Shown piece after piece: positions 52,248 to 62,425 of a stretch of 64,000 nucleotides of DNA; position 1 is the first letter of the stretch, and every line of letters starts with the position of its first letter. The stretch lies in contig NC_015717.1 of the NCBI RefSeq assembly GCF_000253295.1, forward strand, positions 2,852,001 to 2,916,000. The letters run 5' to 3'. This DNA is from Hyphomicrobium sp. MC1 (GTDB taxonomy: Bacteria; Pseudomonadota; Alphaproteobacteria; Rhizobiales; Hyphomicrobiaceae). The notes below the pieces were generated by a model. The model ran no database searches, was not told the origin of the DNA, and saw only the letters and a list, made by a program, of their open reading frames with translations. Made by a program: the position numbers and the translations under genes.

Positions 52248-53384
52248 ATGAAAATTCTAGAAAAGAACGCCGGGCATTCGCATCTGGCCGGCACGTCATT
52301 ATTGAAAGCATCCGTCGCCGTCGTGGCTTTGACGCTCGTGTCCGTGGGCGTAGCCGCTTGCAAACCGACCGACGCCGATCCGAGGAGCGGCGTTCCACTC
52401 GTTCGTGTGGCAACAGTTCAATCGGCAAGCGCCGCCGAACGCGCCTTCACAGGTGTGATTGCGGCAAAGGTGCAGAGCAATCTCGGCTTCCGCGTTGCCG
52501 GAAAGATCATCGAACGCCTCGTCGATACCGGGCAGACCGTCAAAGCTGGTCAGCCATTGATGAAGCTCGATCCCGTCGACCTGAAACTCACCATCGTCGC
52601 GCAGACAAACGCCATCAATGCGGCCCGCGCCACTGCCATTCAAGCGCGCGCCGATGAGGCGCGATACAAGAACCTTGTCGGCGAAGGCTGGATCTCTCAT
52701 CAGCGTTACGAACAGGCGAAGTCTGCGTTGGATAACGCGGAAGCGCAGCTCGCCGCCGCTGAAGCCAACGCGCAACTCGCCCGCAACGCAGAAGATTATT
52801 CGGTCCTGACAGCCGACGCTGACGGTGTGGTGATGGAGACGCTTTCAGAACCTGGACAGGTCGTCTCTGCCGGACAAACCGTGGTGCGCCTCGCGCATGC
52901 CGGCGCAAGAGAGGCTTCCGTCGATCTTCCCGAAACCGTGCGGCCTGCGATCGGCTCGGAAGCAACCGCTACGCTTTATGGCGACCTCAAGTCGCGCTCG
53001 ATCGCTCGGCTCCGTCAGCTTTCTGATGCCGCCAATCCCGCGACGCGTACCTATGAAGCGCGATACGTGCTTAGCGGGGCGGCGGCAAATGCTCCTCTCG
53101 GTGCGACGGTAACGGTCCACATCCCGCAGTTCAAAGCCAGAGATATCGTTGAAGTGCCTGTGAGCGCGGTGATCGATGACGGCACGTCGTCGGGCGTATG
53201 GCTGGTGGATCAGCAGAAGATGTCCGTGAATTTCCGACCGGTGAAGCTCGCCGGCATCGGTGAAGAGAAGGCGCTCATCAGCAGCGGCGTGGACGTTGGC
53301 GATCAGGTGGTCGCTCTGGGCGGTAGACTTCTGCACAACGGCGATAACGTTCGCGTCGAAGGCGAAGAAACGGCATCACGATGA
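52248..53384 (+). CDS. RND efflux periplasmic adaptor (membrane fusion lipoprotein)
   Basis: This 378-residue HlyD/AcrA-type adaptor links the RND pump to an outer-membrane channel. The lipoprotein signal ends at VGVAAC. The lipoyl and hairpin domains come next (SNLGFRVAGKIIERLVDTGQ, RYEQAKSALDNAEAQLAA), then the beta barrel (VPVSAVIDDGTSSGVWLV). ATG 52248 has GAGGTCG upstream. The end overlaps the pump gene by 4 bases. No outer-membrane channel gene follows, so a TolC-like partner is encoded elsewhere. Confidence 0.93.
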   Translation: MKILEKNAGHSHLAGTSLLKASVAVVALTLVSVGVAACKPTDADPRSGVPLVRVATVQSASAAERAFTGVIAAKVQSNLGFRVAGKIIERLVDTGQTVKAGQPLMKLDPVDLKLTIVAQTNAINAARATAIQARADEARYKNLVGEGWISHQRYEQAKSALDNAEAQLAAAEANAQLARNAEDYSVLTADADGVVMETLSEPGQVVSAGQTVVRLAHAGAREASVDLPETVRPAIGSEATATLYGDLKSRSIARLRQLSDAANPATRTYEARYVLSGAAANAPLGATVTVHIPQFKARDIVEVPVSAVIDDGTSSGVWLVDQQKMSVNFRPVKLAGIGEEKALISSGVDVGDQVVALGGRLLHNGDNVRVEGEETASR

Positions 53385-56300
53385 TAAACTTTAATCTCTC
53401 CGCCCTCGCGGTCCGCGAACGTGCCATCACGCTGTTTCTGATCATCGCAATTACCTTGGCGGGCGCCTATGCGTTCGACAAGCTCGGCCGAGCCGAAGAT
53501 CCGCCTTTTACCATCAAAGTTTTGACGGTTACCGCCTTGTGGCCCGGCGCGGCCGCAAAAGAGATGCAGGATCTCGTTGCCGAGCCTCTCGAAAAGCGCA
53601 TGCAAGAATTGCGTTGGTATGATCGGGTGGAGACGTTCACACGCCCTGGCTTGATGCTGATGAAGGTCCAGATGAAGGACCAGACGCCGCCATCCGATAT
53701 CCCCGAGCAATTCTACCAAGCGCGCAAGAAGCTCGGCGATGAGGCGCTAAAACTGCCATCGGGAACGATCGGTCCGTTCATCAACGACGAATATGCGGAC
53801 GTCACCTTTGCTCTTTATACCGTACAGGGCGATCGGATGCCGCCGCGCCAATTAACCAGAGAGGCCGAAGCGCTGCGGCAGCGACTGCTCCATGTCGCGG
53901 GCGTAAAAAAAGTCGATATCCTCGGCGAGCGGCCAGAACGCATTTATGTCGAGTTTTCGTACGCCAAGCTCGCGACGTTGGGCATCAGCGCCCGGACGAT
54001 CTTTGATGCGCTCAATCGCCAGAACGTCGTCACGGCCGCAGGTTCCGTCGACACCAACGGTCCGCAAGTGTTTGTACGCGTCGAAGGTGCATATGACGAT
54101 CTTCAAAAGATTGCCGACACGCCAATCGTGGCTGGCGGCCGTGTTCTGAAGCTCTCCGACGTCGCAGAGGTGAAGCGCGGCTACGAGGATCCAGCCACCT
54201 TTCTGATCCGACATAACGGCGATCCGGCGATGGTATTAGGCGTCGTAATGCAAGACGGGTGGAATGGCCTGGATCTGGGCAAAGCACTCGACGAAGAAGA
54301 AGCGAAGATTGCGAAATCTCTGCCCGCCGGATTGTCCTTAAACAAGATTATCGATCAGGCTGAAAACATCCGAGAGTCCATCGACGAGTTCATGCTGAAG
54401 TTCGTCGTCGCTTTGGCGGTGGTCATGATCGTCAGCCTTCTGAGCCTTGGATGGCGCGTCGGCATCGTTGTGGCAGCAGCCGTACCTTTGACGCTTGCGG
54501 CCGTCTTCGTGATTATGATGATCACCGGCCGAAACTTCGATCGCATTACGCTCGGCGCGCTCATCCTGGCTCTTGGTCTTCTCGTCGATGACGCCATCAT
54601 CGCTATCGAAACGATGGTCGTGAAACTCGAAGAAGGCTACGAGCGCACAAAAGCGGCGGCTTACGCCTGGAGCCACACGGCAGCGCCGATGCTTTCGGGA
54701 ACGCTCGTCACCGTCATCGGCCTGATGCCGGTCGGATTTGCGAGGTCAACGGCAGGCGAATACGCCGGCAATATTTTCTGGATCGTCGCCTTTGCCCTCA
54801 TCACTTCATGGATCGTGGCCGTAGCCTTCACGCCTTACCTCGGTGTGAAAATGCTGCCGAACATTAAGCCCATCCAAGGTGGCCACGCCGCGATTTATTC
54901 AACTCCGAACTATGAGCGCTTCAGACGAGCGGTAAGCTGGGCGGTGCGTCGCAAGTATATCGTGGCAGGCTTCGTCGTCCTGCTCTTTGTTGCGGCTGGT
55001 GTGGGTATGACTGGGGTAAAACAGCAGTTTTTCCCAAGCTCCGATCGACGTGAGTTGCTTGTCGAAGTGCAGATGCCCGAAGGCTCGAGCATCGAAGTGA
55101 CGAGCGCGGCCGTCGCGAAAGTCGAGGCTTGGCTAAAAACGCAGCCCGAAACGAAGAATATCGTCTCCTTCATCGGACAAGGCGCTGCGCGCTTCTTCCT
55201 CGCCTATGATCCGGAACTGCCGGACCCATCATTCGCGAAAATCGTCGTCCTGACACCAAGCTCGGAAGCACGTGATGAACTGAAACTGCGCATTCGTCAA
55301 AAGATTGCCGAGGGACTGGTACCCGAGGCACGCGTTCGCGCAACGCAATTCGTGTTCGGACCGCCGTCACCCTTCCCGGTCGCTTTCCGCGTCATGGGGC
55401 CAGACCTCGATAAGCTAAGAGAGATCTCACAAAAAGTGGTCGCGATCATGCGCGCCAATCCGCATACGCGTGATGTGAACACAGACTGGACCGAAAGAAC
55501 ACCGTCCGTTCGCTTCACGGTTGATCAGGATCGGCTTCGCTTGATCGGATTATCACCGAGCGACGTCGCCCAGCAACTGCAATTTCTGTTGACCGGCGTG
55601 ACTGTGACTGGAGTCCGCGAAGATATCCGCACGGTGCAAGTCGTTGCCCGTAGCGCCGGTCCGGACAGGCTGGATCCGACCAAACTCGGTAATCTTGTCC
55701 TGCAAAACGATAGCGGCCAATTGGTGCCACTCAGTCAGGTCGGCCACATCGAGATTGTTCAAGAGGATCCGATCCTGAAGCGGCGTGACCGCACGCCGAC
55801 GATTACAGTGCAAAGCGACATCGACGAGTCGATGCAGCCGCCGCCGGTATCGCTGGAAATTCAAAAAGCCTTGCAGCCACTGATTGCTTCTCTTCCCGAT
55901 GGCTATCGCATCGAGATGGGCGGCAACATCGAAGAAGCGACGAAAGCCAACGACGCGCTGGTCCCCGTGTTTCCGATCATGATCGCACTGACAATGATCG
56001 TGATCATCTTCCAGGTGAGATCGTTCGCGGCGATGTGGCTGGTCTTGGCGACCGCGCCGCTTGGACTGATCGGTGTGGTGCCGACGCTGCTGATCTTCAA
56101 CCAGCCATTCGGCTTCAACGCCATTCTCGGCTTGATCGGGCTCTCCGGCATCTTGATGCGCAACACGCTAATCCTGATCGAGCAGATCAAGACCAACAAG
56201 GATGAAGGCCTCGATGACTATCATGCTGTGGTTGAGGCCACCGTCCAGAGATCGCGCCCCGTGGTCCTCACCGCGTTGGCTGCCGTGCTCGCCTTCATCC

Positions 56301-56473
56301 CACTGACGACATCGGTCTTTTGGGGTTCGATGGCCTACACCCTGATAGGCGGGACGGCGGTCGGGACATTCCTGATTCTACTCTTTCTGCCTGCGCTTTA
56401 CGCGATTTGGTTCCGCGTCCGTCCGACTGAAAAGGTTCATTCGCACGCGGCTGAAGTCACAGCAGTGGCGTGA
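53381..56473 (+). CDS. RND efflux permease (AcrB/MMPL superfamily)
   Basis: This 1030-residue proton-driven inner-membrane pump has twelve spans in two halves and two large periplasmic loops. The essential Asp pair of span 4 is present (LGLLVDDAIIAIETMVV). Other family marks are the N-terminal LSALAVRERAITLFLI and the second half's FNAILGLIGLSGILMRNTL. It belongs to the family of transporters with a single-gene pump and lipoprotein adaptor. Substrates are unknown; the regulators on both sides suggest toxic organics. Confidence 0.95.
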   Translation: MINFNLSALAVRERAITLFLIIAITLAGAYAFDKLGRAEDPPFTIKVLTVTALWPGAAAKEMQDLVAEPLEKRMQELRWYDRVETFTRPGLMLMKVQMKDQTPPSDIPEQFYQARKKLGDEALKLPSGTIGPFINDEYADVTFALYTVQGDRMPPRQLTREAEALRQRLLHVAGVKKVDILGERPERIYVEFSYAKLATLGISARTIFDALNRQNVVTAAGSVDTNGPQVFVRVEGAYDDLQKIADTPIVAGGRVLKLSDVAEVKRGYEDPATFLIRHNGDPAMVLGVVMQDGWNGLDLGKALDEEEAKIAKSLPAGLSLNKIIDQAENIRESIDEFMLKFVVALAVVMIVSLLSLGWRVGIVVAAAVPLTLAAVFVIMMITGRNFDRITLGALILALGLLVDDAIIAIETMVVKLEEGYERTKAAAYAWSHTAAPMLSGTLVTVIGLMPVGFARSTAGEYAGNIFWIVAFALITSWIVAVAFTPYLGVKMLPNIKPIQGGHAAIYSTPNYERFRRAVSWAVRRKYIVAGFVVLLFVAAGVGMTGVKQQFFPSSDRRELLVEVQMPEGSSIEVTSAAVAKVEAWLKTQPETKNIVSFIGQGAARFFLAYDPELPDPSFAKIVVLTPSSEARDELKLRIRQKIAEGLVPEARVRATQFVFGPPSPFPVAFRVMGPDLDKLREISQKVVAIMRANPHTRDVNTDWTERTPSVRFTVDQDRLRLIGLSPSDVAQQLQFLLTGVTVTGVREDIRTVQVVARSAGPDRLDPTKLGNLVLQNDSGQLVPLSQVGHIEIVQEDPILKRRDRTPTITVQSDIDESMQPPPVSLEIQKALQPLIASLPDGYRIEMGGNIEEATKANDALVPVFPIMIALTMIVIIFQVRSFAAMWLVLATAPLGLIGVVPTLLIFNQPFGFNAILGLIGLSGILMRNTLILIEQIKTNKDEGLDDYHAVVEATVQRSRPVVLTALAAVLAFIPLTTSVFWGSMAYTLIGGTAVGTFLILLFLPALYAIWFRVRPTEKVHSHAAEVTAVA

Positions 56474-56505
56474 CCGAACAAGAGCAAGAATAAAGGAGAA
56501 ATGCC

Positions 56506-57090
56506 GTGCGACTCTCGCGCGAGGCCAAAGCTCAACACCATGAAGAGATCACCTCCGTAGCGTCGAGGATGCTGCGGGAACGGGGCATCGAGCGCACCAG
56601 TGTCGTCGATCTCATGCAGGCGGCCGGGCTTACGCATGGTGGGTTTTATCGCCACTTCAAATCGAAGGACGAGCTTGTAGCCTCATCGGCAACGAAGGCG
56701 TTCGAGGAAGTCGTCGAACGCTTTGAAAGAAAAGCGGAGGAGGCTGGGCCACGTGCGGCGCTCACGGCGTACGTGCTCGACTATTTATCCGATACGCACC
56801 GCGACGATCCCACTGTGGGCTGCATGATCTCGGCGTGCGGCGCAGAAGCATCAAGACAAAGCGACGTCATTCGCGGCGCGTTCACGTCCGGTATCTGTCA
56901 GCTCATTGAGCTTGTCGCAGATGGATTGTCCTGCCCAAAGGAAATACGCACTGAACGCGCCATCGAGATCGGAGGACTGATGCTCGGGGCCCTCGTCATG
57001 GCGCGGGCGAGCAACGATGTCCAGCTATCGGAAAAAGTACTCGCAGACGCAAAACGCCGCGCGCTGCAGATCATCGATCAGAAGGATTGA
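56506..57090 (+). CDS. TetR-family regulator 2
   Basis: This 194-residue paralogue of TetR 1 has the recognition region TSVVDLMQAAGLTHGGFYRHF and the ligand domain CMISACGAEASRQSDVIRG. The start is GTG with AAAGGAG upstream. It lies 32 bases after the pump stop, so it is probably part of the efflux transcript, an autoregulatory layout. The alpha/beta hydrolase at 57169 may be another target. The Cys in both ligand domains (GC[PM]I) might sense electrophiles, but this is inference. Confidence 0.92.
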   Translation: MRLSREAKAQHHEEITSVASRMLRERGIERTSVVDLMQAAGLTHGGFYRHFKSKDELVASSATKAFEEVVERFERKAEEAGPRAALTAYVLDYLSDTHRDDPTVGCMISACGAEASRQSDVIRGAFTSGICQLIELVADGLSCPKEIRTERAIEIGGLMLGALVMARASNDVQLSEKVLADAKRRALQIIDQKD

Positions 57091-57168
57091 GATCTCAGCG
57101 CGTAAGCCACTCGCAAGCGTCATTTTACCTGAACGGCAATCTTACAGATCGATATAGGAGATACCATT

Positions 57169-58017
57169 ATGGCGACCGCGAGCGTACCCGCACCAGGCCT
57201 CCTTAAGGTCTCGAACAAGCTCAGCATGCGATTCCAAAAGAGTGGCGAAGGCCCACCCTTGGTTCTCATGCATACGATCCGAACGCAACTTGAATACTTT
57301 CGTGAGTTAGCGCCAACTCTCGCCAAGTCTTATACCGTTTACGCCATTGATCTGCCCGGGCACGGCCGCTCGCCCATCGACCCCAATGCAAGATTGGACG
57401 AACCCTATATGAGAGAAGGCGTTATCGGCTTCATCGAATTGCTCAACCTCACAGACGTAACGCTTGTGGGCGAGTCCATCGGAGGTGCACTTGCGCTGAC
57501 TGTTGCGGCCTCGATACCGCAGCGGATCAAGCGCGTATATTCGCTCAACCCATACGATTACGAAACCCGCTACGGCGATGGCATCCGGCGCGGAAACTGG
57601 TTCTCGAACTTCATCATCGGCAGTTTGCAAATCCCTGTACTAGGGGCGTTGAACGCGTCGTTGGAGAACAAGGTCGTGCTCAAGAAGATCATGGGCGGCG
57701 GCTATCACGATCCAAAAAAAATTCCTGCCGATTTGCTGACCGAATTCGATCAAGTTGCCCACCTACCAGGATATAAACGCGCCGCACGCAAAGTGCTGGC
57801 CGGCTGGCGATCCTGGAGCAAAGCGCGAGACCTTTATCGCGGCATCAGCGCACCGGTTACCTTGATTTACGGTGACGCTGATTGGTCTCATACTGTCGAA
57901 AGGGATCGTACTCGTTCGCTAATCCCACAGGCAAACGTGATCACTCTTAAAGACACTGGCCACTTCTCAGCGGTCGAAAATCCGGGCGATCTGGCGCGCA
58001 TCATCTTGGCGGATTAG
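57169..58017 (+). CDS. Alpha/beta-fold hydrolase
   Basis: This 282-residue cytoplasmic hydrolase of the standard alpha/beta family has the oxyanion region LVLMHTIRTQLEY, nucleophile elbow VGESIGGALAL, acid in IYGDADWSHT and His in DTGHFSAVE. There is no signal peptide. It follows TetR 2 by 78 bases on the same strand and may be co-regulated with the efflux pair. Substrate not readable; esterase or C-C hydrolase activity are both possible. Confidence 0.88.
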   Translation: MATASVPAPGLLKVSNKLSMRFQKSGEGPPLVLMHTIRTQLEYFRELAPTLAKSYTVYAIDLPGHGRSPIDPNARLDEPYMREGVIGFIELLNLTDVTLVGESIGGALALTVAASIPQRIKRVYSLNPYDYETRYGDGIRRGNWFSNFIIGSLQIPVLGALNASLENKVVLKKIMGGGYHDPKKIPADLLTEFDQVAHLPGYKRAARKVLAGWRSWSKARDLYRGISAPVTLIYGDADWSHTVERDRTRSLIPQANVITLKDTGHFSAVENPGDLARIILAD

Positions 58018-58094
58018 CAGGGCAAGAGGAAGAGCTGGTGACTCAAAAAGTGATGCGCCTCCTGGCCCGAGCGTTGCGAATTCAAGATCTCGCG

Positions 58095-59075
58095 TCAACC
58101 AGCCTTCTTCGGCGCATGGCGGAAGCTCTCTCGATAGCGTTGAGGGCTTACGCCTAGCCGACGCTGAAATGCAGCACGCATCTGCTCGGGGCCTCCAAAT
58201 CCGCAAGCAAAAGCCACCGATTTCAGTGCAAGGTCGGTTGCTTCGAGGAGATTGCGCGCATGGTCGAGGCGCACCGCTTCGACGTAATCGTGAGGAGTTA
58301 TCTTGAGGTCCCTGACGAATAGGCGGGCTATCGAGCGAGAACTTGTACCGGCTATTTGGGCCAGGCGCGCAACCGATAGTGGCTCTCCAATGTGACTGAG
58401 CACATATGCTTGGACCTTACCAAGGGCTGATCGCGGGTCACTGCGCGGCTGCAGCAATGGGCTGAACTGCGACTGACCGCCTTGGCGCTGCGTCACAACC
58501 ACTAGACGCTTTGCGCAGGAAAGGGCGACCGAAGCCCCGTAGTCTTCGCTCACAAGTTCGAGTGCAAGATCAATCCCGGCGGTGACGCCGGCGGATGTTA
58601 CCAACGCGCCATCGCGCAAAAAAATACGATCATGCTCGATCCGCGCTTTGGGGAAGTCTACTTCGAGCTTGGCAGCATTTTGCCAATGGGTTGTAACCGT
58701 CCGCCCGTCTAAGAGACCCGCTCGGCCGAGCGCGAAAGCTCCGGTGCAGATTGACCCATACCGCTCTGCTCTCTTGCACCAAGTGCGAAGCCACTTCGAC
58801 ATAGCGGTTTCGTCTTCGGCATTTGGAAGCGCCGGGCCGCCAGCAATAAGAACAGTGTGAAATCTTCGTGCGGCTTGCGCAAACGTCTTATGCACTCCAA
58901 TCAGCATGCCGTTGGAGGCGCGCAATGCGCCTCGCCGGCCCGCAACGATCGTGCAATCATAACCTTCGCCTTTACTAAGAAATGCATTTGCCTCGGCAAA
59001 GACGTCGAGCGGCCCAGCTACGTCCAATGCTTGCACACCTTCATGGATAACGAGTGCAACCTGTTTCTTTGCCAT
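58095..59075 (-). CDS. GlxA-family AraC-type regulator (DJ-1/PfpI plus HTH)
   Basis: This 326-residue regulator has an N-terminal DJ-1/PfpI-like domain (about 1-190: KQVALVIHEGVQALDVAGP, GSICTGAFALGRAGLLDG, with Cys in the nucleophile elbow) and a C-terminal AraC double helix-turn-helix (SVARLAQIAGTSSRSIARLF, SVAFACGFGGPEQMRAAF). ATG 59075 is used instead of TTG 59084. It is divergent to the HD-domain gene at 59231 with 155 bases between, a pairing that suggests direct control. Confidence 0.9.
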   Translation of the reverse strand: MAKKQVALVIHEGVQALDVAGPLDVFAEANAFLSKGEGYDCTIVAGRRGALRASNGMLIGVHKTFAQAARRFHTVLIAGGPALPNAEDETAMSKWLRTWCKRAERYGSICTGAFALGRAGLLDGRTVTTHWQNAAKLEVDFPKARIEHDRIFLRDGALVTSAGVTAGIDLALELVSEDYGASVALSCAKRLVVVTQRQGGQSQFSPLLQPRSDPRSALGKVQAYVLSHIGEPLSVARLAQIAGTSSRSIARLFVRDLKITPHDYVEAVRLDHARNLLEATDLALKSVAFACGFGGPEQMRAAFQRRLGVSPQRYRESFRHAPKKAG

Positions 59076-59230
59076 CCCGCCCAACTTCCCTTGTCATAGG
59101 CCTCTCAGGGCATCGGCAGAATATCGTCGAAAATTGGCAGCTTTTCAACGAACGTTATGATTGCTGCCACGCGGCCGAATGGGGCAACAACGTCCGCAGA
59201 AATTATAGAGATGAGGAAAGGCTTCAAACC

Positions 59231-59887
59231 ATGTCGGATAGGCTGGAAACCACGAGCATTGAAGGCGTCAAGGTGCCCGACAGCAAGCTCGGCAGAGCTA
59301 TAACCGAGTTCGTCCGCGACACCGAAAGCGACCTACTCTTCAATCATTCCAGCCGCGTCTACTTCTTTGCTGCCATTGCAGGCGGGCAGCGAGAACTCAC
59401 TTTCAATTCCGAGCTTCTCTACGCCGCAGCGATGTTTCATGACGTCGGCCTCGTGCCCAAACACAGCAGCTCGAATCTTCGTTTCGAAGTAGACGGAGCT
59501 AATGCTGCTCGCGAGTTTCTCAGGAGCTATAATGTCGATCCGTCCGACATAGAAAAAGTCTGGACGGCCATTGCGCTGCATACGACACCGGGCGTGCCTG
59601 AGTTCATGCATCCAATCGTTGCACTGACGACCGCAGGTGTCGAAATGGACGTTCTAGGCTTGACCTATGGGCAATATTCCGATGACACCCGAGAGGCTGT
59701 GGTGAAGGCCTATCCGCGCCCGGCTCATTTTAAGGAAGATATCATTCAAGCCTTCTACGACGGCATCAAACACAAGCCTGATACGACATTTGGCAACGTT
59801 AAGGCTGATGTCATTGCCGACAAGGTGCCTCACTTCCATCGAGGAAACTTCTGCTCGGTGATCCGCGAGTCGCGATGGAAGGCTTGA
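59231..59887 (+). CDS. HD-domain hydrolase, cyanamide hydratase-like
   Basis: This 218-residue HD-superfamily metal hydrolase has metal ligands His in FNHSSRVY, the HD pair in AAMFHDVGLVPKH, and later His (IALHTTPGVPEFMHP). The arrangement resembles the cyanamide hydratase-like HD group. The true substrate is unknown. ATG 59231 has AGGAAAGG about 9 bases upstream; the longer in-frame start 59054 overlaps the GlxA gene and is unlikely. With a Nit1 nitrilase 13 kb away, a nitrile or cyanamide theme is tempting but not shown. Confidence 0.8.
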   Translation: MSDRLETTSIEGVKVPDSKLGRAITEFVRDTESDLLFNHSSRVYFFAAIAGGQRELTFNSELLYAAAMFHDVGLVPKHSSSNLRFEVDGANAAREFLRSYNVDPSDIEKVWTAIALHTTPGVPEFMHPIVALTTAGVEMDVLGLTYGQYSDDTREAVVKAYPRPAHFKEDIIQAFYDGIKHKPDTTFGNVKADVIADKVPHFHRGNFCSVIRESRWKA

Positions 59888-60117
59888 CATTCGCAATGGC
59901 GGTGCGGAGGATTCTTTCCTTATCGTCTAGCGAACTTGCGAGCCATTAACTTGAAGCCACGCTGCCCCAACAGTTTGACGAATATATTTGGATCGACCGG
60001 ACGAGCGCTGTGAAACCCATCGAGGGCATTGAACTCGAAAGCATGCCTGAGACTACCTATTCGGGCTTTAGCTGACATCGTCTCCCGCAGCGCAAATAAG
60101 CTTGAAAAACACGCCGG
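59888..60117. other. Spacer between convergent HD and histidine kinase genes
   Basis: I see nothing recognisable in these 230 bases. Confidence 0.4.
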
Positions 60118-62031
60118 TCATAGGCAGTCTCGAAGCGCCTGCGCGAGGTCTGCCTGCCTGTACGGTTTGCGGAGCACATGAAACGCATCATTGGTGCTAT
60201 TAAGGTCCGATGCGAACTCCGTGTCGTACCCTGAGGTCAGTAAGATCTTCGTACCGGAACTCGCGACGCGGACCCGGGAGCCAAGTTCATAGCCGCTCAT
60301 GCCCCCTGGCATCACCACATCGCTGAAGAGAATATCGAAGCTTTCCTCGGAAATTTTTTGCAGCGCGCTGGCGCCGGAATCGGCTTCCTCAACAGTATAT
60401 CCCAATCTTCGAATTCGCTCGGCCACAAGCTGTCGAAGTTCGGGGTTATCTTCGACAACAAGAACCTTTAAGTTGGCAGGAGGGATAGCCTGTTTTTCTG
60501 TTTCTTGCAGATTTCGCCGCACTTCCATCGCCACGCGTGGCAGATAGAGATTGACCACGGTCCCCTTTCCGAGTTCGCTATAGATGGTGACATTACCGCC
60601 TGATTGTTTGACAAAGCCGTGAATGCTTGAAAGCCCGAGACCTGTACCTTTACCGGTACCCTTGGTCGTGAAGAACGGCTCGAAGGCGCGCTTCACGATT
60701 TCCGGTGACATTCCCTCGCCATTGTCGGCCACTGTTATACGTATGTAATCCCCCGCCGGGATGCCGTATTCTTCGAGAACGTCATCGGATGACAGCTGGA
60801 GATTAGCGGTCTCGATGCTCACACGGCCACCATGCCTCATGGCGTCTCGGGCGTTGACCGAGAGATTGAGGATCGCATTCTCAATTTCGCTGGGATCGAC
60901 GCACACCATCCAGAGATCTTGTGCGAAGTTCGTCGATAGCGAGACGGTTTCTCCCAGGGCCCTTTCGAGCATTTCAACCATCGAGGTGATGTAGGTGTTG
61001 AGCTGGAGGACGGCTGGCTCCAGTTTTCTCTGACGGGAAAAGCTCAGCAGGCGGCGCGTCAGACGCGCGCCCATTTCCCCAGCTTCTACCGCGCGCCGGC
61101 AGTAATCGTGTTTCTCTGCAACATCGGAGGTTTCGAAAACTTGCTCGAGGTTTCCGAGGACAATCGTCAAGATGTTGTTGAAATCATGCGCGACGCCGCC
61201 CGTCAGTTGGCCGAGCGCATCAAGCCGTTGCGACCGGTGGAGTGCCTCCGTCTGCGCAACCTGCTTGGTCAAATCGCGGAAGGAACGCATATGCCCGAGG
61301 ATCTGTCCATCGCGGGCGGTGACAGAGGTTGCAACGACCTCGGCCGGAAAAACCTTTCCATCTTTGCGGCGGCAGTTAACCGCCAGTGGATCGAGGCCCG
61401 TCGAGCCCGCGAGAGAGGCTTTCCAGACCCGCTCAAAGTCATAGTCGGTCTCGTAGAGGAGCTGGGAGCGCTGGCCCACGAGCTCGGCTTCATCGTAGCC
61501 AAAAACCGATTTCACGGCAGGATTTGCGAGAAAAATCCGCCGGCCATTGTCCGTCAGAACGAGCGCGCGTGGTGTATCCTTGATGATGGCATCGAAAAGC
61601 ACTTGCTGGCGTTCGCTTTCTTCTTGTGAGCGCCTCTCCAGTGTGAGGTCACGCACGATGCCCGCAAAATGCGCCTTGCCGTCGATCTGATATTCACTGA
61701 CCGAGAGATGCATGGGAAAGGTCGAGCCATCCCGTCGCCGCCCAAAAACCTCGCGTCCGATGCCAATAATCTTGCGACGGCCCGTATGACGGTACTGCCG
61801 GAGATAGTCGTCGTGCCGCTCCGAATCGGGTACCGGCATCAGCATACTGACATTCGCACCGATTAGCTCCGCGTTCGTATAACCGAACAGTCTTGCGGCC
61901 GCCGGGTTGACACTCGTGATGAGGCCCAGACCATCGATAGAAATGACTGCATCGATCGCGGACTGAAATACCGCTGCAAGATGATCGAGTGATGCCTCTG
62001 GGGCAGAGTCGTCAGCAGCAATTGGCGACAT
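60118..62031 (-). CDS. PAS-PAS hybrid sensor histidine kinase with receiver domain
   Basis: This 637-residue signal protein has two PAS domains (about 20-135: VFQSAIDAVISIDGLGLIT; and about 150-260: LFDAIIKDTPRALVLTDNG) and a HisKA domain with the phospho-acceptor in GGVAHDFNNILTIVLGN. The HATPase domain follows (IRITVADNGEGMSPEI, TKGTGKGTGLGLSSIHGF), then a C-terminal receiver (about 525-637: DILFSDVVMPGG with the Asp acceptor). No membrane span is seen, so it is soluble and likely senses a cytoplasmic redox or ligand signal. The start is ATG 62031; TTG 62085 is in frame. Confidence 0.92.
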   Translation of the reverse strand: MSPIAADDSAPEASLDHLAAVFQSAIDAVISIDGLGLITSVNPAAARLFGYTNAELIGANVSMLMPVPDSERHDDYLRQYRHTGRRKIIGIGREVFGRRRDGSTFPMHLSVSEYQIDGKAHFAGIVRDLTLERRSQEESERQQVLFDAIIKDTPRALVLTDNGRRIFLANPAVKSVFGYDEAELVGQRSQLLYETDYDFERVWKASLAGSTGLDPLAVNCRRKDGKVFPAEVVATSVTARDGQILGHMRSFRDLTKQVAQTEALHRSQRLDALGQLTGGVAHDFNNILTIVLGNLEQVFETSDVAEKHDYCRRAVEAGEMGARLTRRLLSFSRQRKLEPAVLQLNTYITSMVEMLERALGETVSLSTNFAQDLWMVCVDPSEIENAILNLSVNARDAMRHGGRVSIETANLQLSSDDVLEEYGIPAGDYIRITVADNGEGMSPEIVKRAFEPFFTTKGTGKGTGLGLSSIHGFVKQSGGNVTIYSELGKGTVVNLYLPRVAMEVRRNLQETEKQAIPPANLKVLVVEDNPELRQLVAERIRRLGYTVEEADSGASALQKISEESFDILFSDVVMPGGMSGYELGSRVRVASSGTKILLTSGYDTEFASDLNSTNDAFHVLRKPYRQADLAQALRDCL

Positions 62032-62425
62032 AGCAAAAGGTCCAGGTGCCGAAAAATGAACGCTGTCAATTCTGATCTGGCGCAAGCTTACGTCAAGAGC
62101 AAAATTTGCACTTCGGCCGTGGCGGCAGTCGCAAATGCGGCAACTTCAATGGAGTAAGCGACGTTGGGGGCGATCCGCGCACCACTCGTCGCAAGGGGGG
62201 AAATAAAATGAGGACCTCGGAGGGGCGAGATCCTCGAAATTTTTGGCGCAGTGAATTTGAGATGATTTGCTGGGGGAACCTTACCGTCTCTAGCGCTCTC
62301 GGTGCTGCGGGTTGGCGAAAGCGCTCGGGTCGAAGGCAACGAAACAGTTACCGTCGCGTATTCGCAAACGGCAAACGCCTGGCGTTTAGTCTCATTTCTG
62401 CAGCTTTTCCTGTCTTCTCAGCCAG
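62032..62425. other. Spacer between the kinase start and the cytochrome c stop
   Basis: 394 bases, no convincing gene. The kinase promoter should be in the left part. Confidence 0.45.
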
